Below, in pieces: positions 63,372-64,000 of a stretch of DNA of 64,000 nucleotides (the stretch's first letter is position 1; every line of letters begins with the position of its first letter). Source of the DNA: Bacteroidaceae bacterium (GTDB lineage Bacteria; Bacteroidota; Bacteroidia; Bacteroidales; Barnesiellaceae_A); contig JAFUOV010000009.1 of assembly GCA_017481745.1 (NCBI GenBank), positions 318,823-382,822 on the forward strand. The letters are read 5' to 3'. The notes under the pieces were generated by a model. It did not search any database. It was not told the origin of the DNA and saw only the letters and a program-made list of their open reading frames with translations. Made by a program: the position numbers and the translations under genes.

Positions 63372-64000
63372 ATGCAGACAAATGGTAAAAGCAACGCTTT
63401 CAGATTAAGCGTAATGACACTTGCCGTGATGAACATCACGGCGGTTGTTAGTCTTCGTGGCCTGGCTACGGAGGCTGTCTATGGCCCCGCCTCGGCATTC
63501 TACTATCTCTTTGCCGCGCTGGTGTTCCTCATCCCCACGGCGATGATTGCTGCCGAGCTTGCAGCGATGTTTAGCAACAAGCAGGGCGGTGTCTTTCGTT
63601 GGGTGGGCGAGGCCTTCGGTGCGCGCGCAGGCTTCCTCGCGATATGGCTGCAATGGATACAGTCGACCATCTGGTACCCCACGGTGCTCACCTTTGGCGC
63701 CGTGAGCATAGCCTTCATCGGGGGCAACCCCACGGCCGATGAGGCGTTAGCATCGAACCGAATGTTTACGCTCGTCGTGGTATTGGCCATATACTGGATT
63801 GCGACAATCATAGCCCTCAAGGGCCTCGGCTGGGTGGGTAAGATAAGCAAGTGGGGAGGCATCGTAGGCACAATCATCCCCGCAGCGCTGCTCATACTCT
63901 TAGCGATAGTCTACCTCCTCAAGGGCGGGCACAACAACCTCAACATGCACCAGAGCTTCTTCCCCGACCTCACACACCTGGATAACATAGTCCTCGCCTC
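63372..64000 (+). CDS. GadC-like amino-acid antiporter (3' truncated by window edge)
   Basis: The frame runs from ATG 63372 to the right edge, about 209 residues, with five to six membrane segments visible. The start MQTNGKSNAFRLSVMTLAVM is followed by LRGLATEAVYGPASAFYYLF, IPTAMIAAELAAMF, and GGVFRWVGEAFGARAGFLAIW, which fit the glutamate:GABA antiporter branch of the APC superfamily. GadC-type carriers swap external glutamate for internal GABA in acid resistance. Whether a glutamate decarboxylase or glutaminase gene follows is outside the window. It is divergent from the five-gene operon and shares its high GC. Confidence 0.88.
   Translation, partial: MQTNGKSNAFRLSVMTLAVMNITAVVSLRGLATEAVYGPASAFYYLFAALVFLIPTAMIAAELAAMFSNKQGGVFRWVGEAFGARAGFLAIWLQWIQSTIWYPTVLTFGAVSIAFIGGNPTADEALASNRMFTLVVVLAIYWIATIIALKGLGWVGKISKWGGIVGTIIPAALLILLAIVYLLKGGHNNLNMHQSFFPDLTHLDNIVLA

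Overview
The window reads as a chromosome segment of a Bacteroidales bacterium (phylum Bacteroidota). The evidence is the gene set (727-residue type III glutamine synthetase, one-chain 1231-residue PurL, type IX secretion C-terminal domains, short-lipobox lipoproteins), the near absence of Shine-Dalgarno motifs, and the repeated phylum-specific promoter pattern TAnnTTTG about 19 bases after a TTTG. The family or genus cannot be fixed from the sequence alone.

Layout. 1-2600: the 3' end of a secreted protein joining a starch-binding-like module, BspA-type leucine-rich repeats and a type IX sorting domain, then a small collagen-like lipoprotein. 2792-15413: a MATE exporter, purL, alaS, an M23 peptidase with a MerR regulator, folC with a pair of half-size chromate transporters, and a DUF4924 gene. 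15449-19824: prfC, a DUF486 membrane protein, a DUF4268 gene and guaB. 19972-27743: an envelope biogenesis operon (three SurA/PpiC-type chaperone genes and an OstA/LptA-like gene) ending in mutL. 27792-30011: a strongly structured, probably non-coding RNA followed by two secreted proteins that share a CsgG/LpoB-like domain, the second fused to a SUMF1 domain. 30165-33185: an lgt, NlpC/P60, GH53 galactanase operon. 33370-38259: glnN, a PurF-family gene and a DUF2461 gene. 38496-42023: two tandem GH13 lipoproteins. 42369-46891: glnS, a TPR protein and metY. 46888-50285: a trypsin-like secreted protease and a type IX secreted protein. 50539-56399: dxr, rseP, an rRNA-methyltransferase-like gene and a lipoprotein dipeptidyl peptidase III.

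At 56461-57854 lies an IS3-family insertion sequence with a correctly phased A7 slippery site. Base composition changes abruptly at this element: a sample line on the left (55261-55320) has 29 of 60 G+C, one on the right (58261-58320) 39 of 60. To the right is a tight five-gene minus-strand operon (PHP-like membrane hydrolase, EptA-like phosphoethanolamine transferase, guanine deaminase, a glycerophosphodiesterase-like protein with altered active-site residues, NCS2 purine permease) and the 5' part of a GadC-like amino-acid antiporter. This could be a transferred island joined by IS recombination or an assembly join across a repeated IS; the sequence alone does not decide.

Most of the left part is ordinary core metabolism: purines (purL, guaB, purF-like), folate, isoprenoids, tRNA charging, lipoprotein and outer-membrane biogenesis, and polysaccharide breakdown. 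The most interesting signals are the structured RNA at 27805-28061 with two competing folds, the composition break at the IS, the altered GDPD in the right-hand operon, and several palindromes placed at promoters or gene starts. No rRNA, tRNA, CRISPR array or prophage was seen.
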